Shown: positions 27,431 to 35,649, counted from the stretch's first letter. The stretch: 64,000 nt of DNA from an uncultured Selenomonadales bacterium (GCA_947165295.1 CAMUZU010000010.1:1-64000), one strand, 5' to 3'. Numbers and translations: made by a program. The notes: generated from the sequence alone by a model not told the origin.

Positions 27431-27454
27431 CCCGTCGCAAGGCGGGATTTTTTT
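27431..27454 (+). terminator. Terminator after receptor copy 2
   Basis: Same CCCGTC/GGCGGG hairpin as after copy 1, then seven T. Confidence 0.8.
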
Positions 27455-27519
27455 AATGCGTAATGGTAACGTTGCGGCTCAAACCAATTGAATGCAACGT
27501 CAAGTTGCTTTTTTTGCGA

Positions 27520-27548
27520 TTGTGCGACATGCCGCCTTGTGTTAAAAT
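27520..27548 (+). promoter_or_regulatory. Possible aroE promoter
   Basis: TTGTGC, 17 bases, TAAAAT preceded by TGTG. The -35 is weak; the -10 and position (about 75 bases before the ATG) support it. Confidence 0.45.
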
Positions 27549-27621
27549 GTCGCCGAATAAAACTTGAGCAGCAACGTTTCCACCAATAAAAATCTTCGCA
27601 CGACGAAGGGGGTTTTCGCAA

Positions 27622-28479
27622 ATGGTTTCGCTCGAAATAAAAAACTTCGGCATACTCGGCTACCCCGTGGGGCATTCGCTGTCCCCGCAAATTTACTCGG
27701 CGGCTTTCAAAGCGGCGGGTCTGAAGAATTATCGCTACATCCCGATACCGATTCCGCCCGGCAAACTCATGCTTGCGGTCGAAGGCATAAAAGGTCTCAA
27801 CTTCCGCGGCGTGAACGTGACGATTCCGCACAAAACGACGATTCTGCGCTACCTTGACGCGATTGACGCGGACGCAATGATTATCGGCGCGGTCAACACG
27901 GTCGTCAACGATGGCGGCATGTTGACGGGCTACAACACCGACGTTTCGGGTTTCTTGGCGGCACTTGCGCAGGCGAACTTCATGCCCGAAGACTCAAACG
28001 CCGTGATTCTCGGCGCAGGCGGTGCGGCTCGTGCGGTTTTGTGGGGACTTTGCAAACGCAAGGCGGAATTTATCACAATCGGCGCACGCAACGAACAGAA
28101 GGCGGACGCGCTTGCCAAAGATTTTCTGCAATACGGCGCGGTCGAAGGTCTCAACTGGAACTCCGACAGATTCAAAGAAGTTCTGCAGACGGCGGACATT
28201 GTGATTAACACGACGCCTTTGGGCATGTTCCCCGAAGTCGAAGACATGCCGCCCGTTGACTTGAAACTTTTGCCCGAAGGCGCGCTCGTCTACGACATTG
28301 TTTACAATCCCGTCGAAACGAAATTCCTGCGCACGGCACGCGAACTCGGCTACCCAACGCTCAACGGCATGTCGATGCTTTTGCTCCAGGGCAAGGAAGC
28401 TTATCGGCTGTACACCGGCGCGGCTCCCGACATGAAAGTCATGACCAAGACGGTCGAAAAGTTTTTGCAGACGAAATAA
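27622..28479 (+). CDS. aroE: Shikimate dehydrogenase
   Basis: A 285-residue enzyme reducing 3-dehydroshikimate with NADPH in aromatic amino acid synthesis. GILGYPVGHSLSPQIY near residue 10 is the shikimate-binding motif (S-x-S), FRGVNVTIPHKTT near 62 includes the catalytic lysine, and VILGAGGAARAVLWGL near 130 is the NADP loop. The C-terminal NGMSMLLLQGKEAY is also typical. AAGGGGG stands 9 bases before the ATG. It is a single gene between the chemoreceptors and the ATPase gene. Confidence 0.95.
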   Translation: MVSLEIKNFGILGYPVGHSLSPQIYSAAFKAAGLKNYRYIPIPIPPGKLMLAVEGIKGLNFRGVNVTIPHKTTILRYLDAIDADAMIIGAVNTVVNDGGMLTGYNTDVSGFLAALAQANFMPEDSNAVILGAGGAARAVLWGLCKRKAEFITIGARNEQKADALAKDFLQYGAVEGLNWNSDRFKEVLQTADIVINTTPLGMFPEVEDMPPVDLKLLPEGALVYDIVYNPVETKFLRTARELGYPTLNGMSMLLLQGKEAYRLYTGAAPDMKVMTKTVEKFLQTK

Positions 28480-28547
28480 CTTGACGCTTAAGACATGCGG
28501 CGCGGTTGACGGTTGACCGCGTCCAATTTTTTTTGCGGGGTGACATC

Positions 28548-29726
28548 ATGAACGATTTCGACGAACGGCTGAGTAAGCTGATTCACCGCGAGCGACACAA
28601 CTTCGCGGGCTCTTCGTCGCGGGCGATTGTCGAGCTGGTGAACTTGCTGTTTGACTTCGCGATAAAGTTGCGGGCGTCGGACATGCACATCGAGCCGTTT
28701 GAAGACGCGTTGCGCGTGCGTTACCGAATTGACGGGCAGTTACAGGAACTTCATCAACCGTTGCCGCTGCGCGTGGCGGAGGCTTTGACCGCACGGATAA
28801 AAATTTTGGCGCGCATGGACACGACAGCCGCGTTCGTGCCGCTTGACGGGGCAATTCGTTTCGACAACGTGGAAATGCGCGTGGCGTCAATGCCGTCGCA
28901 CGGCGCGGAAAGTTTGACGATTCGCCTGCTTGACATTTCCGCCGAACTTCACAAGCTGAGCGAACTCGGTTTTACGTCGGACAACGAAAAACTTTTTCGG
29001 CAAATGATTAACTCCGCGTCGGGCATGATAATTTTGACGGGGCCAATGAATTCCGGCAAGTCGACGACGCTGTACGCCGCGCTGCGCGAACTCAATCAAC
29101 CGTCGCGTTCGATAATGACGCTTGAAGATCCGATTGAACAGCACGTCGAAGGCATTTCACAAGTTCAAGTCAACGAAAAGACCGGCTTGACGTTCGCGGC
29201 GGGACTTCGGGCGATGTTGCGCATGGACTGCAACGTTTTGATGGTCGGCGAGGCACGCGACGCCGAAACGTCGAAAATCGCGGTACGTGCGGCGTTGACG
29301 GGTCATCTGCTGTTCACCACGCTCCACGCGGCGGACTCGTGCAGCGCGGTCTTTCGCCTGCTTGAAATGGGCGTTGAACCTTATCTTTTGGCGGCGACAT
29401 TGAACGGCGTTGTCGCTCAAAGGCTCGTGCGAAAACTTTGCCCGCGTTGCAAGAAACTTTTAGCGGACGGCTCGTATCAAGCGGTCGGCTGTGAAAATTG
29501 TCGCGGCACGGGTTACAGCGGACGGCTTGCGCTCCATGAAATTTTTCGCGTCGACAAAAATCTGCGCGCATTGATTCTGAGCAGTCGCAACCTGGACGAA
29601 ATTCGTTCGGCGGCTCTTGACGCGGGCTTGAAGACTTTGGCTTTCGACGCGCACGAAAAAATTCGCGCAGGCTTGACGACGCTTGACGAAGTGAGCCGCG
29701 TGTTGGGAGATGAAAACTTTGCTTGA
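28548..29726 (+). CDS. GspE/PilB-type secretion ATPase, orphan
   Basis: A 392-residue hexameric ATPase of the type II secretion/type IV pilus family, lacking the usual N-terminal GspE_N domain. ASDMHIEPFEDALRVRYRID near residue 43 is the N2 domain signature. The Walker A loop is GPMNSGKSTT (canonical GPTGSGKTT), the Asp box is IMTLEDPIEQ, the Walker B is LMVGEARDAET (usually GEIRD) and the His box TGHLLFTTLHA is present. The tetracysteine motif CPRC...CENC is intact. No pilin, PilC/GspF or PilT gene is nearby, so its partners must be elsewhere. Its end overlaps the next gene by 17 bases. Confidence 0.85.
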   Translation: MNDFDERLSKLIHRERHNFAGSSSRAIVELVNLLFDFAIKLRASDMHIEPFEDALRVRYRIDGQLQELHQPLPLRVAEALTARIKILARMDTTAAFVPLDGAIRFDNVEMRVASMPSHGAESLTIRLLDISAELHKLSELGFTSDNEKLFRQMINSASGMIILTGPMNSGKSTTLYAALRELNQPSRSIMTLEDPIEQHVEGISQVQVNEKTGLTFAAGLRAMLRMDCNVLMVGEARDAETSKIAVRAALTGHLLFTTLHAADSCSAVFRLLEMGVEPYLLAATLNGVVAQRLVRKLCPRCKKLLADGSYQAVGCENCRGTGYSGRLALHEIFRVDKNLRALILSSRNLDEIRSAALDAGLKTLAFDAHEKIRAGLTTLDEVSRVLGDENFA

Positions 29727-30402
29727 CGAAAAAAAAATCGCGTTCATAACCTGCACGAACAGCGATTGGTGGTACGACGAATGCCGCTTGTATCTTGAAC
29801 ATTTGACAATTCCTGCGGACATGACGGCTGAGTTCATTGCGATTCGCGACGCCGCGTCAATGACCGCCGGTTACAACCGCGCAATGAAAAATTCCGACGC
29901 GAAGTACAAAGTTTATCTTCACCAGGACACGTTCATTGTCAACAAAAATCTTGTCGCCGACCTGCTGAAAATTTTCCGCGACGAAACCATTGGCGTCGTC
30001 GGAGTGATTGGTTGCGTTAATTTGCCGTCAACGGGCGTGTGGTGGGACGGCATGCGAACTTACGGCAGAGTTTTGCACGCGTGCGAACCCGAAAGCGTCG
30101 TTGATTCGCATTGCGACGAACCCGACGGCGATTATCAGCAAGTCGAGTCGGTTGACGGTTTGTTTCTCGCGACGCAGTACGATTTGCCTTGGCGCGAAGA
30201 TTTATTCGACGGCTGGCACATGTACGACGCCTCGTTGTGCAAGGAGATGAGCCGCGCCGGTTATCGCGTGGTCGTGCCGAATCAGTCGGCGGATTTTTGG
30301 TGCATTCATTGCCCGAAAGAAAAGCCGCTTGACCCGAAGTATCGCCGCTACCAAAAAATTTTCCTGCGCGAATACGGCGACGAACTCAATCCGGAAATTT
30401 GA
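29710..30402 (+). CDS. StrF-like glycosyltransferase domain protein
   Basis: A 230-residue protein resembling the Glyco_tranf_2_5/StrF-type domain: KIAFITCTNSDWWYDECRLY at the start, AGYNRAMKNSDAKYKVYLHQ near 55 followed by DTFI, and VESVDGLFLATQYDLPWRED near 145. The LHQDTFIVN segment takes the place of a DXD. The ATG lies within the end of the ATPase gene (17-base overlap), so the two are translationally linked. GGGAG is very close to this ATG, leaving the exact start open. Function is probably a sugar transfer to a protein or surface polymer, perhaps linked to the ATPase-dependent system; that is inference. Confidence 0.65.
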   Translation: MKTLLDEKKIAFITCTNSDWWYDECRLYLEHLTIPADMTAEFIAIRDAASMTAGYNRAMKNSDAKYKVYLHQDTFIVNKNLVADLLKIFRDETIGVVGVIGCVNLPSTGVWWDGMRTYGRVLHACEPESVVDSHCDEPDGDYQQVESVDGLFLATQYDLPWREDLFDGWHMYDASLCKEMSRAGYRVVVPNQSADFWCIHCPKEKPLDPKYRRYQKIFLREYGDELNPEI

Positions 30403-30418
30403 ACGCTGCGGTAACTTT

Positions 30419-30520
30419 GGCCGTCATGGATGACGGCCACACCGCTTGCGCGTGATACAGGATGTATCACAGCAAGCGCGGCTTTCTTTGCTACTTTCTT
30501 TCGCCGCCGAAAGAAAGTAG
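30419..30520 (+). repeat. Three-hairpin intergenic repeat, copy 3
   Basis: Hairpin 1 at 30419-30438 is identical to copies 1 and 2. Hairpin 2 is CGCTTGC...GCAAGCG with inner TGATAC/GTATCA. Hairpin 3 (30491-30520) is CTACTTTCTTTCG paired with CGAAAGAAAGTAG; here the terminal GTTAC/GTAAC became CTAC/GTAG, again with pairing kept. Confidence 0.9.
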
Positions 30521-30555
30521 ACGACACACACAAACTTTGATTCGGAGGAATTGCT

Positions 30556-31446
30556 TTGGACGACATCAAACCGAGCTTGACTGATTTTATAACGGGCGAA
30601 GATTTTTTCCGAACGATTTTGGTTGTCGAAAGTTCAGCGTACATTGAACCGCTGCGCGAACGTTTCCCGACGGCCGAAATTTTTTTTGTCACCGCGAACG
30701 AAGACGACGCCGAAAAGTTTCCCGACGTGCACACGACGCTGATTGACTTCCGCGAAGAACGCCTGCCCTTCGACGAAGAATTTTTCGACGCGATTATCGG
30801 CGACTTGACGCTTGAGGTCGTCACGAATCCGCAGGACATTGCGGCGGGCTTTTCGACGTTCATCAAGCAAACGGGCTGTTGGCTGACGAGTTTCCGAAAT
30901 ATCCGCCACTGGAAAGTTATCGAACGGCTCATGCGCGGCGCTTTCGGCGGAATTGTGTCGAGACTTTACACACGCACGGAGTTTGAGCGGCTGTTGTACG
31001 CGTCGTTTTACAAGGAAGTTCAACTGTTGCCGCTGAAAAAAAAATCGCCGCCCGAACTTTTGGAGCGACTGATTAACTGCGGCTTCGACAACTTCGACGA
31101 CGACTTACAGACGGAATTTTGGCTTGTGCGTGCGTCGCGGTCGATGCCCGAACTTGCGCTGTTGAAGTCAATGTTCACGCCCGAAATTCGCGCAGATTTG
31201 TCGAGAATTCTTCACCGAATCGAATACGACGTTGCCACTGCCGACAGCGTCGAAAAGTTTTGGCGATTGGTCGACGCGGAAAATATTTTCGTCGATTATG
31301 CGGCGGCGTTTATTCGGTCGGTCGTCGTTCACCGCGAAAATTTCTTCGACAACCTGAAACGTTTTTCGTCCCGCCCGGAAGTCGACGAGCTTATCGACGA
31401 GTGCGAATCGCTTTACGACTTCGACACGGGCAACCGCTTGCTGTGA
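30556..31446 (+). CDS. Methyltransferase-like protein of unknown function
   Basis: A 296-residue protein. The first 130 residues follow the order of a class I SAM-binding fold without its glycine-rich loop: a strand TILVVESS, AEIFFVTANEDDAE, then FDEEFFDAIIGDLTLEVV in the place of motif post-I and IV. The second half (residues 150-296) is helical and unfamiliar. A catalytic assignment is not possible; it could be a degenerate methyltransferase acting near glycosyltransferases, as often seen in flagellin or surface-glycan gene sets. TTG start at 30556 with GGAGGA 6 bases upstream. Confidence 0.5.
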   Translation: MDDIKPSLTDFITGEDFFRTILVVESSAYIEPLRERFPTAEIFFVTANEDDAEKFPDVHTTLIDFREERLPFDEEFFDAIIGDLTLEVVTNPQDIAAGFSTFIKQTGCWLTSFRNIRHWKVIERLMRGAFGGIVSRLYTRTEFERLLYASFYKEVQLLPLKKKSPPELLERLINCGFDNFDDDLQTEFWLVRASRSMPELALLKSMFTPEIRADLSRILHRIEYDVATADSVEKFWRLVDAENIFVDYAAAFIRSVVVHRENFFDNLKRFSSRPEVDELIDECESLYDFDTGNRLL

Positions 31447-31489
31447 AAGTGTATCGTTCGGGATACATTTTTTCAAATAGAGCTTGCTC

Positions 31490-31520
31490 ACAAAAAAAAT
31501 CCCCGCCACGCACGACGGGG
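31490..31520. terminator. Bidirectional terminator, left flank of the toxin-antitoxin pair
   Basis: CCCCG and CGGGG pair around CCACGCACGA, with A runs left and AAAAATTTTT right. It ends both the methyltransferase-like gene (+) and the toxin gene (-). A near copy lies at 32097-32137. Confidence 0.75.
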
Positions 31521-31529
31521 AAAAATTTT

Positions 31530-31781
31530 TCAGTAGTGACCTCTGCAAGATTTAACGATTATCGTATCGTTCTCGACTTTGTAAACCAAGCGATTGGTAT
31601 CGTCAATGCGTCGGCTGTAACCTGCGCCGTATTTCAGACGTTCGGGCTTGCCCAGACCGCTCAAAATTCCGTCGCGTTCAATGCTTTTGAGCAGACTATT
31701 GATTTTGTCGAACGTTTTTAAGTCGTTGTAACGCCAATAAATGTAATCGTCGAAGCCGCGGTCTTCAAAGTTTTTGTTCAT
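31530..31781 (-). CDS. yoeB: YoeB-family toxin (RelE superfamily mRNA interferase)
   Basis: An 83-residue protein, the normal length of YoeB. It matches throughout: FDDYIYWRYND near residue 10, GKPERLKYGAGYSRRIDD near 45 and the C-terminal RLVYKVENDTIIVKSCRGHY. The residues needed for ribosome-dependent mRNA cleavage are kept: Glu in KPE, Arg in SRRI, and the C-terminal His-Tyr. The start is the ATG at 31781; a longer open frame upstream lies over the antitoxin gene and is not real. The toxin overlaps the antitoxin end by 17 bases, the usual translational coupling of such pairs. Confidence 0.88.
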   Translation of the reverse strand: MNKNFEDRGFDDYIYWRYNDLKTFDKINSLLKSIERDGILSGLGKPERLKYGAGYSRRIDDTNRLVYKVENDTIIVKSCRGHY

Positions 31782-32049
31782 GCAAGTGTTTCTCCCAGTC
31801 TTGGTCATTGATGAAGCTTTCCCATTCGTCGTCCGTGAACGAGACGTAATGTCCCGCTTTGATGTTGTTGTCGCGACGTTCCATTTCGGCATAAAACCGA
31901 GCGGCGCGAATGACTTTCGGGAGATCGAACTTGCCTTCAGCCATCATGTCTTTAAGCTCAAGGACGAAATATTTCAATTCAAGCGGCGTGAAGGTGACGT
32001 TTTCCGTGACGTTCAGAATTTCGGGGCTCAAAGTTTGTGTTTCAGCCAT
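31765..32049 (-). CDS. Putative antitoxin, family not recognised
   Basis: A 94-residue acidic protein directly upstream of the YoeB toxin and overlapping it by 17 bases, so by position it is the antitoxin. It does not look like YefM/Phd: the N-terminal T/S-x-x-E-x-R-x-N-L segment of YefM is missing. Instead it begins AETQTLSPEILNVTENVTFT, contains predicted helices (LELKYFVLELKDMMAEGKFD, KVIRAARFYAEMERRD), and ends in an acidic stretch FTDDEWESFINDQDWEKHLH that could wrap around the toxin. The ATG at 32049 has AAGGAG 9 bases upstream. Toxin neutralisation is inferred from genetic context only. Confidence 0.65.
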   Translation of the reverse strand: MAETQTLSPEILNVTENVTFTPLELKYFVLELKDMMAEGKFDLPKVIRAARFYAEMERRDNNIKAGHYVSFTDDEWESFINDQDWEKHLHEQKL

Positions 32050-32096
32050 TTCAATCACTCCTTGACGATATTTTACAGCTCGAACAAGATTTTTGC

Positions 32097-32137
32097 AAAA
32101 AAAAATCCCCGCCACGCACGACGGGAAAATTTTTTTC
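32097..32137. terminator. Terminator of the M50 protease gene; twin of the one at 31490
   Basis: Nearly the same sequence as 31490-31520 (CCCCGCCACGCACGACGGG) with A and T runs on either side. On the minus strand it ends the protease transcript before the antitoxin gene. Confidence 0.75.
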
Positions 32138-32771
32138 ACAGCAGAATGCCTGCGACACCTTTGAACAGCGCGAAGATTATCTTTTGCAAAGGCACGAAGA
32201 CCCAATCGAGTATCGGCGTCGCAAGTATCAGAATCAAAAACACGAAGCTGTACTGTTCGAGCCGTTCGTAAGTCCGCGCCATTTCGTAAGGCAAGATGTT
32301 TCGCAGGATGTGCGAACCGTCGAGCGGCGGAATCGGCAGCATGTTGAATATCGCGAAGTTGATGTTGTAGATGATTATCAAGTTGATGACGACGAGCGCG
32401 CCTTCCGACAAGCCGACGTCGAATTTAATCAGCATGACGAAGATTATCAGCGTGACGAACGCCGTAACCAAATTCGACGCAGGACCTGCGAGCGATACTA
32501 AAATGTCGTCGCGGCGCGGGTTGCTGAAGTTGTTCGGATTTATCTGCACGGGTTTTGCCCAGCCGAAATGCACGAGGAACAGCATCAACAGCCCGATTGG
32601 GTCGACGTGCGCGGCGGGATTGAGCGTCAAGCGTCCCTGCAGTCGCGGCGTGTAATCACCCAACGCGTAAGCAACGCGGGCATGCGAATATTCGTGGACA
32701 ACCATTGCGATAACAATCGCGGGCAAGCCGGCAATCAAATTCATGAAAAAGCCGCCGGGATTATCAAACAT
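32136..32771 (-). CDS. Site-2 protease family (M50) membrane metalloprotease
   Basis: A 211-residue integral membrane protein. The zinc motif HEYSH lies near residue 26 (HExxH), and the third ligand lies in FNMLPIPPLDGSHILR near 143, the NPxPPLDG-type motif of site-2 proteases. There are about five hydrophobic segments and no PDZ or CBS domain, matching the minimal YwhC/YdiL-like subgroup of Firmicutes. Substrate unknown. GGAGGTG precedes the ATG. Transcribed with the Nudix gene from the minus strand, 21 bases apart. Confidence 0.87.
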   Translation of the reverse strand: MFDNPGGFFMNLIAGLPAIVIAMVVHEYSHARVAYALGDYTPRLQGRLTLNPAAHVDPIGLLMLFLVHFGWAKPVQINPNNFSNPRRDDILVSLAGPASNLVTAFVTLIIFVMLIKFDVGLSEGALVVINLIIIYNINFAIFNMLPIPPLDGSHILRNILPYEMARTYERLEQYSFVFLILILATPILDWVFVPLQKIIFALFKGVAGILL

Positions 32772-32792
32772 CGAAGCACCTCCGATTGAAGT

Positions 32793-33359
32793 TCATTTCT
32801 TCAGGAAAACTTGTTTGGCGAGTAACAGAATCGAAACAGCCGACTTCGCGTCGAAAATCTTGCCCGACTCAACCATTTGCACGGCGGCAATCAGCGGAAC
32901 TTTCACCGCGTTGATAAATTCGTCCGAATCGGGGTGTTTGTCGCCCGCCGTCAAGTCCGTCGCGGCGTACAGGTGAATGTATTCGTCCGTGAAGCCGACG
33001 GTCGTGGCAATCGTCGTCAACTTCCAAATCTTGCCCGCAGTGTAGCCCGTTTCTTCGGAAAGTTCGCGTTTGGCGCACTCAATCGGGTCTTCGCCGACTT
33101 TGTCGAGCTTGCCTGCGGGAACTTCGAGCGTGACTTGACCGACGGGGTAACGAAATTGCCGCACGAGAATAATTTGGTCGTCGGGCAACAGCGGGACAAT
33201 CGCCGACGCGCCGGGATGTTTAATCCACTCGCGAACGGCTTTGTGACCGTTGGGCAATTCGACTTCGTCGCGCTTGACGTGCAACAAACAACCGTCAAAC
33301 ACCGGCTCCGACGAAATTTTTCGCTCAACCAAAGTTTTGTCGTCGTTATCAATCAGCAT
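32793..33359 (-). CDS. Nudix hydrolase, ADP-ribose pyrophosphatase type
   Basis: A 188-residue Nudix protein. The Nudix box GKLDKVGEDPIECAKRELSE, followed by ETGYTA, fits G-x5-E-x7-REUxEExGU with a small insertion. EWIKHPGASAIVPLL and IILVRQFRYPVG upstream of the box are typical of ADP-ribose diphosphatases (NudF-like). It would hydrolyse ADP-ribose to AMP and ribose-5-phosphate. The start at 33359 has AAGGAG 8 bases upstream; an open frame further up lacks a ribosome binding site. Confidence 0.88.
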   Translation of the reverse strand: MLIDNDDKTLVERKISSEPVFDGCLLHVKRDEVELPNGHKAVREWIKHPGASAIVPLLPDDQIILVRQFRYPVGQVTLEVPAGKLDKVGEDPIECAKRELSEETGYTAGKIWKLTTIATTVGFTDEYIHLYAATDLTAGDKHPDSDEFINAVKVPLIAAVQMVESGKIFDAKSAVSILLLAKQVFLKK

Positions 33360-33430
33360 GTTTAATCGCTCCTTAAAGGTTGTGTGCGAACATTTTGCCA
33401 CAACGCGGAATTTTTTACAAGCCGTGCCGC

Positions 33431-33457
33431 TTGACTTGTGAATTTCTGTGCTATAAT
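33431..33457 (+). promoter_or_regulatory. Promoter of the lytic transglycosylase gene
   Basis: TTGACT and TATAAT separated by 15 bases (short), 41 bases before the ATG. Confidence 0.5.
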
Positions 33458-33497
33458 CGATAATACTTTTGATGACGACGACGAAAGGAAGATACGC

Positions 33498-34043
33498 ATG
33501 AAAATTTTCAAACGGCTCGCGGTCGCGGTGATTATGAGCGTCGCGATTTTGGCGGGCGGCAATTCTGTCGAGGCGGTTGACTATTACAGCGGAATTTATC
33601 AGACCGTCAGCCGCTACAACTCAAACGAAGTCGAATGCGATTGGATCACGCGTGCGATTTTGTATGCGTCGAGCGAATACCAAGTTGACCCGATTTTAAT
33701 CACGGCGATTATGGAGGCGGAGAGCAACTTCAACTTCCACGCGACAAGTCCCGTCGGCGCAATCGGTTTAATGCAGCTTATGCCCGAAACTGCGCGGGCA
33801 ATCGGCGTCAACCCGCACAATCCGCTTGAAAACATCATCGGCGGCACGATTTACATCAAAAACCAACTCGGCCGCTTTCAAGATTGGGGCGCATATTCGG
33901 TGACGGATGCTGTCGCGGCGTACAATGCCGGCCCCGGTGCCGTCGAAAAACACGGCGGCGTTCCGAATTATTCCGAAACCGTTCAATACGTCATCAACGT
34001 CGCACGCAATTACAAAAATCTTTTGACGCTGATTCAGTCGTAA
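33498..34043 (+). CDS. Secreted lytic transglycosylase (SLT domain)
   Basis: A 181-residue protein with a signal peptide (KIFKRLAVAVIMSVAILAGG, cleavage near VEA). The SLT/goose-lysozyme-like domain is complete: ILITAIMEAESNFNFHATSP near residue 68 contains the catalytic glutamate in ESNF, followed by GAIGLMQLMPETARAIGV and AVAAYNAGPGAVEKHGG. These enzymes cleave peptidoglycan glycan strands in the periplasm. It lies just upstream of flagellin, so a role in flagellar assembly through the wall is possible. GGAAG precedes the ATG. Its 3' end has been duplicated downstream. Confidence 0.9.
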   Translation: MKIFKRLAVAVIMSVAILAGGNSVEAVDYYSGIYQTVSRYNSNEVECDWITRAILYASSEYQVDPILITAIMEAESNFNFHATSPVGAIGLMQLMPETARAIGVNPHNPLENIIGGTIYIKNQLGRFQDWGAYSVTDAVAAYNAGPGAVEKHGGVPNYSETVQYVINVARNYKNLLTLIQS

Positions 34044-34175
34044 GGTTTTCAAGCGGCGGCAACTCGGTCGCGTTCAAATTCGGTGACGGTCGCTGTCGAA
34101 ACCGTTCAATACGTCATCAACGTCGCACGCAATTACAAAAATCTTTTGACGCTGATTCAGTCGTAAGGTTTTCAA
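33974..34175 (+). repeat. 79-bp direct repeat of the lytic transglycosylase 3' end
   Basis: Bases 33974-34052, which encode the last 22 codons, the stop and 9 more bases, recur without change at 34097-34175 (period 123). The 44 bases between resemble earlier parts of the gene (GGTGACGG...CTGTCG), as if a copy with an internal deletion was left in front of the flagellin gene. Confidence 0.85.
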
Positions 34176-34192
34176 ACCAAGGAGGGATTTTT

Positions 34193-35596
34193 ATGGCATC
34201 GGTTGTCAACAACAATATCCAAGCAATGATTGTGCTCGGCACACTCACCAAAAATTCGGGCGGAATCGACAAAAGCCTCAAGAAAGCTTCTTCGGGCGAA
34301 AAAGTCACGTCCGCCGAAGACGACGCTTCCGCCTGGAGCATTTCCGAACGAATGCGCGTCAAGATGCGTTCAATCGGACAGGCGACGCAGAACGCGCAGA
34401 ACGACAACAGCTTAATGCAAACCGCCGAAGGTGCGCTCAACTCCACGCTCGACATCTTGCGCAACCTCAAAGAACGCGCAGTAAACGCCGCCAACGACGC
34501 CAACACCGACGACGACCGCAAAATCTTGCAGAAGGAAGTCGACGGGCTGATTGACCAAGTCGACGACAACGCGCTTGTCACCTTCAACGGCAAGCATTTA
34601 ATCGACGGCACGCACAACAGTCAAACCAACAGCCTGTTGAACTCGTTCGCCAACGAAAGCCTCGGCAACAACGTGGCAGACCCGCTGGTTAATTGGACGA
34701 ACAAGCACGGCGAAAGCCTCGAAATCCAAAGCACCGACAAAATCATCATCTCCGCCGTGTGGCAAGGCAAAGCGTTCGTCAGCAGTGAGCCGCAGGAAAT
34801 CGGCAACAAAACCATCGTCACGTTGCTTCAAGAATGGGAATCCGATACCGGCATTAGCGACGGCGTGCTTTGGTCGACGAACAGAAACTTTTACGGCAAA
34901 GACGGTCAAGGTCGCGAAGTCCCGACGCCCGGCGGAAGTTTCAATCGTCCGCCGTCACCGCCGCCGACCGGAGCACCGACATCCGGTGACAAGACTGCCG
35001 AAATCATTTCGCCGCGTGTGGGACAAACCGACTACAACGTTCCGCCCGACGGTACAATCGCCTTAGATCATCAGTTCGGCTCGTTTAATTTGAGTATCCT
35101 CGACGCGCAAGGCAACGTTCGCAAAACCGTCAACCGCTTTGTCGACAACTTCCACGAAGTTATTCGCGCACAAAACAAGACCGACGACAATTCGCTCAAC
35201 TTCCACGTCGGCGCAGATGCAAACGTCGCGATTAAATTCGGCTTCGCGAACATGACTGCCAAAGGTCTCGCGCTCAAAGGTTCCGACGGCACGAAAGTTC
35301 AAGTCACGACCAAAGACGCCGCCAACGCCGCAATCGGCGCGTTCGACACGGCAATCAGTCGCGTGCTTGACGAACAGACGCGAATCGGCGCGGCACGCAT
35401 GAGGCTCGAATACGCGGTGAGCAACTTGACAATCTCCAACGACAATGTGCAAAACTCCGAATCCGTGATTCGCGACGCGGACATGGCAAAAGAAATGGTC
35501 AACTACACGCGCAACAACGTCATGCTTCAGGCGTCACAAGCAATGCTTGCACAGGCGAATCAGAAATCTTCCGACGTGCTGGGACTTCTTCAGTAA
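34193..35596 (+). CDS. fliC: Flagellin
   Basis: A 467-residue flagellin. The N-terminal D0/D1 region is clear: VVNNNIQAMIVLGTLTKNSG, GEKVTSAEDDASAWSISERM and LMQTAEGALNSTLDILRNLK. The C-terminal D1/D0 helices read ISRVLDEQTRIGAARMRLEY and end NNVMLQASQAMLAQANQKSS. The variable middle (about 150-380) contains a Pro-rich hinge GGSFNRPPSPPPTGAPTSGD. The protein is exported by the flagellar apparatus and polymerises into the filament. No other flagellar gene is in the window. GGAGGG stands before the ATG; I do not see a sigma-D-like promoter. Confidence 0.95.
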   Translation: MASVVNNNIQAMIVLGTLTKNSGGIDKSLKKASSGEKVTSAEDDASAWSISERMRVKMRSIGQATQNAQNDNSLMQTAEGALNSTLDILRNLKERAVNAANDANTDDDRKILQKEVDGLIDQVDDNALVTFNGKHLIDGTHNSQTNSLLNSFANESLGNNVADPLVNWTNKHGESLEIQSTDKIIISAVWQGKAFVSSEPQEIGNKTIVTLLQEWESDTGISDGVLWSTNRNFYGKDGQGREVPTPGGSFNRPPSPPPTGAPTSGDKTAEIISPRVGQTDYNVPPDGTIALDHQFGSFNLSILDAQGNVRKTVNRFVDNFHEVIRAQNKTDDNSLNFHVGADANVAIKFGFANMTAKGLALKGSDGTKVQVTTKDAANAAIGAFDTAISRVLDEQTRIGAARMRLEYAVSNLTISNDNVQNSESVIRDADMAKEMVNYTRNNVMLQASQAMLAQANQKSSDVLGLLQ

Positions 35597-35618
35597 ACTT
35601 TTCGTCGCAAACTAAAAA

Positions 35619-35649
35619 CCGCTCGACGTATCGGGCGGTTGATTTTTTT
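35619..35649 (+). terminator. Terminator after flagellin
   Basis: CCGCTCGA, CGTA loop, TCGGGCGG, then TTGA and seven T. Confidence 0.8.

Larger units (their letters stand above)
23272..27454 (+). repeat. Tandem duplication of a 2093-bp chemoreceptor unit
   Basis: The two receptor genes, their 60-base leaders (23272-23331 and 25365-25424) and their terminators repeat with an exact period of 2093 bases. The second half of the genes is almost identical; the region for the extracellular sensor is diverged. Confidence 0.9.

Noticed and set aside
31782..31892. N-terminal extension of the YoeB toxin (starting MPKWNVATTT)
   Set aside because: It lies in another frame over the antitoxin coding sequence; the toxin of normal length starts at 31781.
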